Assembly: GCA_900548485.1 (NCBI GenBank)
Contig: URKL01000010.1
Coordinates: 1 to 15,690, forward strand
Length of the DNA stretch: 15,690 nt
Direction of reading: 5' to 3'
Origin: an uncultured Succinatimonas sp.
GTDB taxonomy: Bacteria; Pseudomonadota; Gammaproteobacteria; Enterobacterales; Succinivibrionaceae
Shown: positions 15,561 to 15,690 of the stretch, one piece after another
Layout of the letters: every line of letters begins with the position of its first letter
Position numbering within the stretch: position 1 is the first letter of the stretch
Program-made: the position numbers and the translations under genes
Notes under the pieces: generated by a model
Databases searched by the model: none
What the model was told of the DNA's origin: nothing
What the model saw: the letters and a program-made list of their open reading frames with translations, nothing else

Positions 15561-15690
15561 ATGGAATTAAAGTTATTTGGCGCCGACAAGCAGCTGGAAG
15601 TGTCCGAAAACACCTTTGGTCGCGAGTTCAATGAGCCGCTGGTTCATCAGGTAGTTGTTTCCTACCTCAGCACTGCCCGTGCTGGTACTA
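15561..15690 (+). CDS. rplD: 50S ribosomal protein L4, N-terminal part
   Basis: The first 43 codons read [20 protein letters not shown] followed by [20 protein letters not shown], closely matching E. coli L4 ([22 protein letters not shown]). The rest lies beyond the window. In E. coli this protein is both a large-subunit component and the autogenous repressor of its own operon, so it is the natural partner of the structured leader at 14377-14573. GAGG at 15547-15550 is the likely ribosome site. Confidence 0.97.
   Translation, partial: MELKLFGADKQLEVSENTFGREFNEPLVHQVVVSYLSTARAGT

Overview
The window is chromosomal DNA from an AT-rich Gram-negative bacterium, almost certainly a gammaproteobacterium. 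The evidence is the E. coli-like length and motifs of PolA, PpiB, CysS, YbjD, YicC, PyrE, S10 and L3, the preserved cysS-ppiB-lpxH neighbourhood, and an LpxH (lipid A) gene. A low-GC member of the Succinivibrionaceae or Pasteurellales type would fit, but I cannot name the species from sequence alone. Nearly all of it is housekeeping DNA. I found no prophage, CRISPR array, tRNA or intact insertion sequence. The one mobile-element trace is a decayed TnpB (IS200/IS605 OrfB) tail.

Layout: (1) 1-1620, minus strand: the 5' part of a D-Ala-D-Ala ligase gene, then thioredoxin trxA with its own terminator, then a YhhQ-type queuosine-precursor transporter. (2) An AT-rich divergent spacer of about 400 bp. 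(3) polA on the plus strand, converging on and overlapping lpxH; lpxH and ppiB form a minus-strand pair. lpxH carries a single-base frameshift. (4) cysS divergent from ppiB, followed by a terminator. (5) ybjD, a chromosomal OLD-family ATPase/Toprim gene, converging on yicC across a shared inverted-repeat terminator. (6) pyrE divergent from yicC, with a leader that looks like an attenuator (short ORF plus terminator hairpin). (7) A TnpB relic with a palindromic hairpin between pyrE and queH. (8) queH on the minus strand, divergent from a phosphoethanolamine-transferase-like inner-membrane protein. (9) The start of the S10 ribosomal operon (rpsJ, rplC, rplD partial) with a strong promoter and a structured leader of about 200 nt.

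Functional themes: envelope building (ddl, lpxH, the EptA-like transferase), queuosine salvage and synthesis (yhhQ and queH, not adjacent), DNA and RNA maintenance (polA, ybjD, yicC), pyrimidine synthesis (pyrE) and translation (cysS and the S10 operon). Most worth a second look are the pyrE leader, the TnpB relic, the frameshift in the normally essential lpxH, and the structured S10 leader. I do not see a convincing new biological system here.
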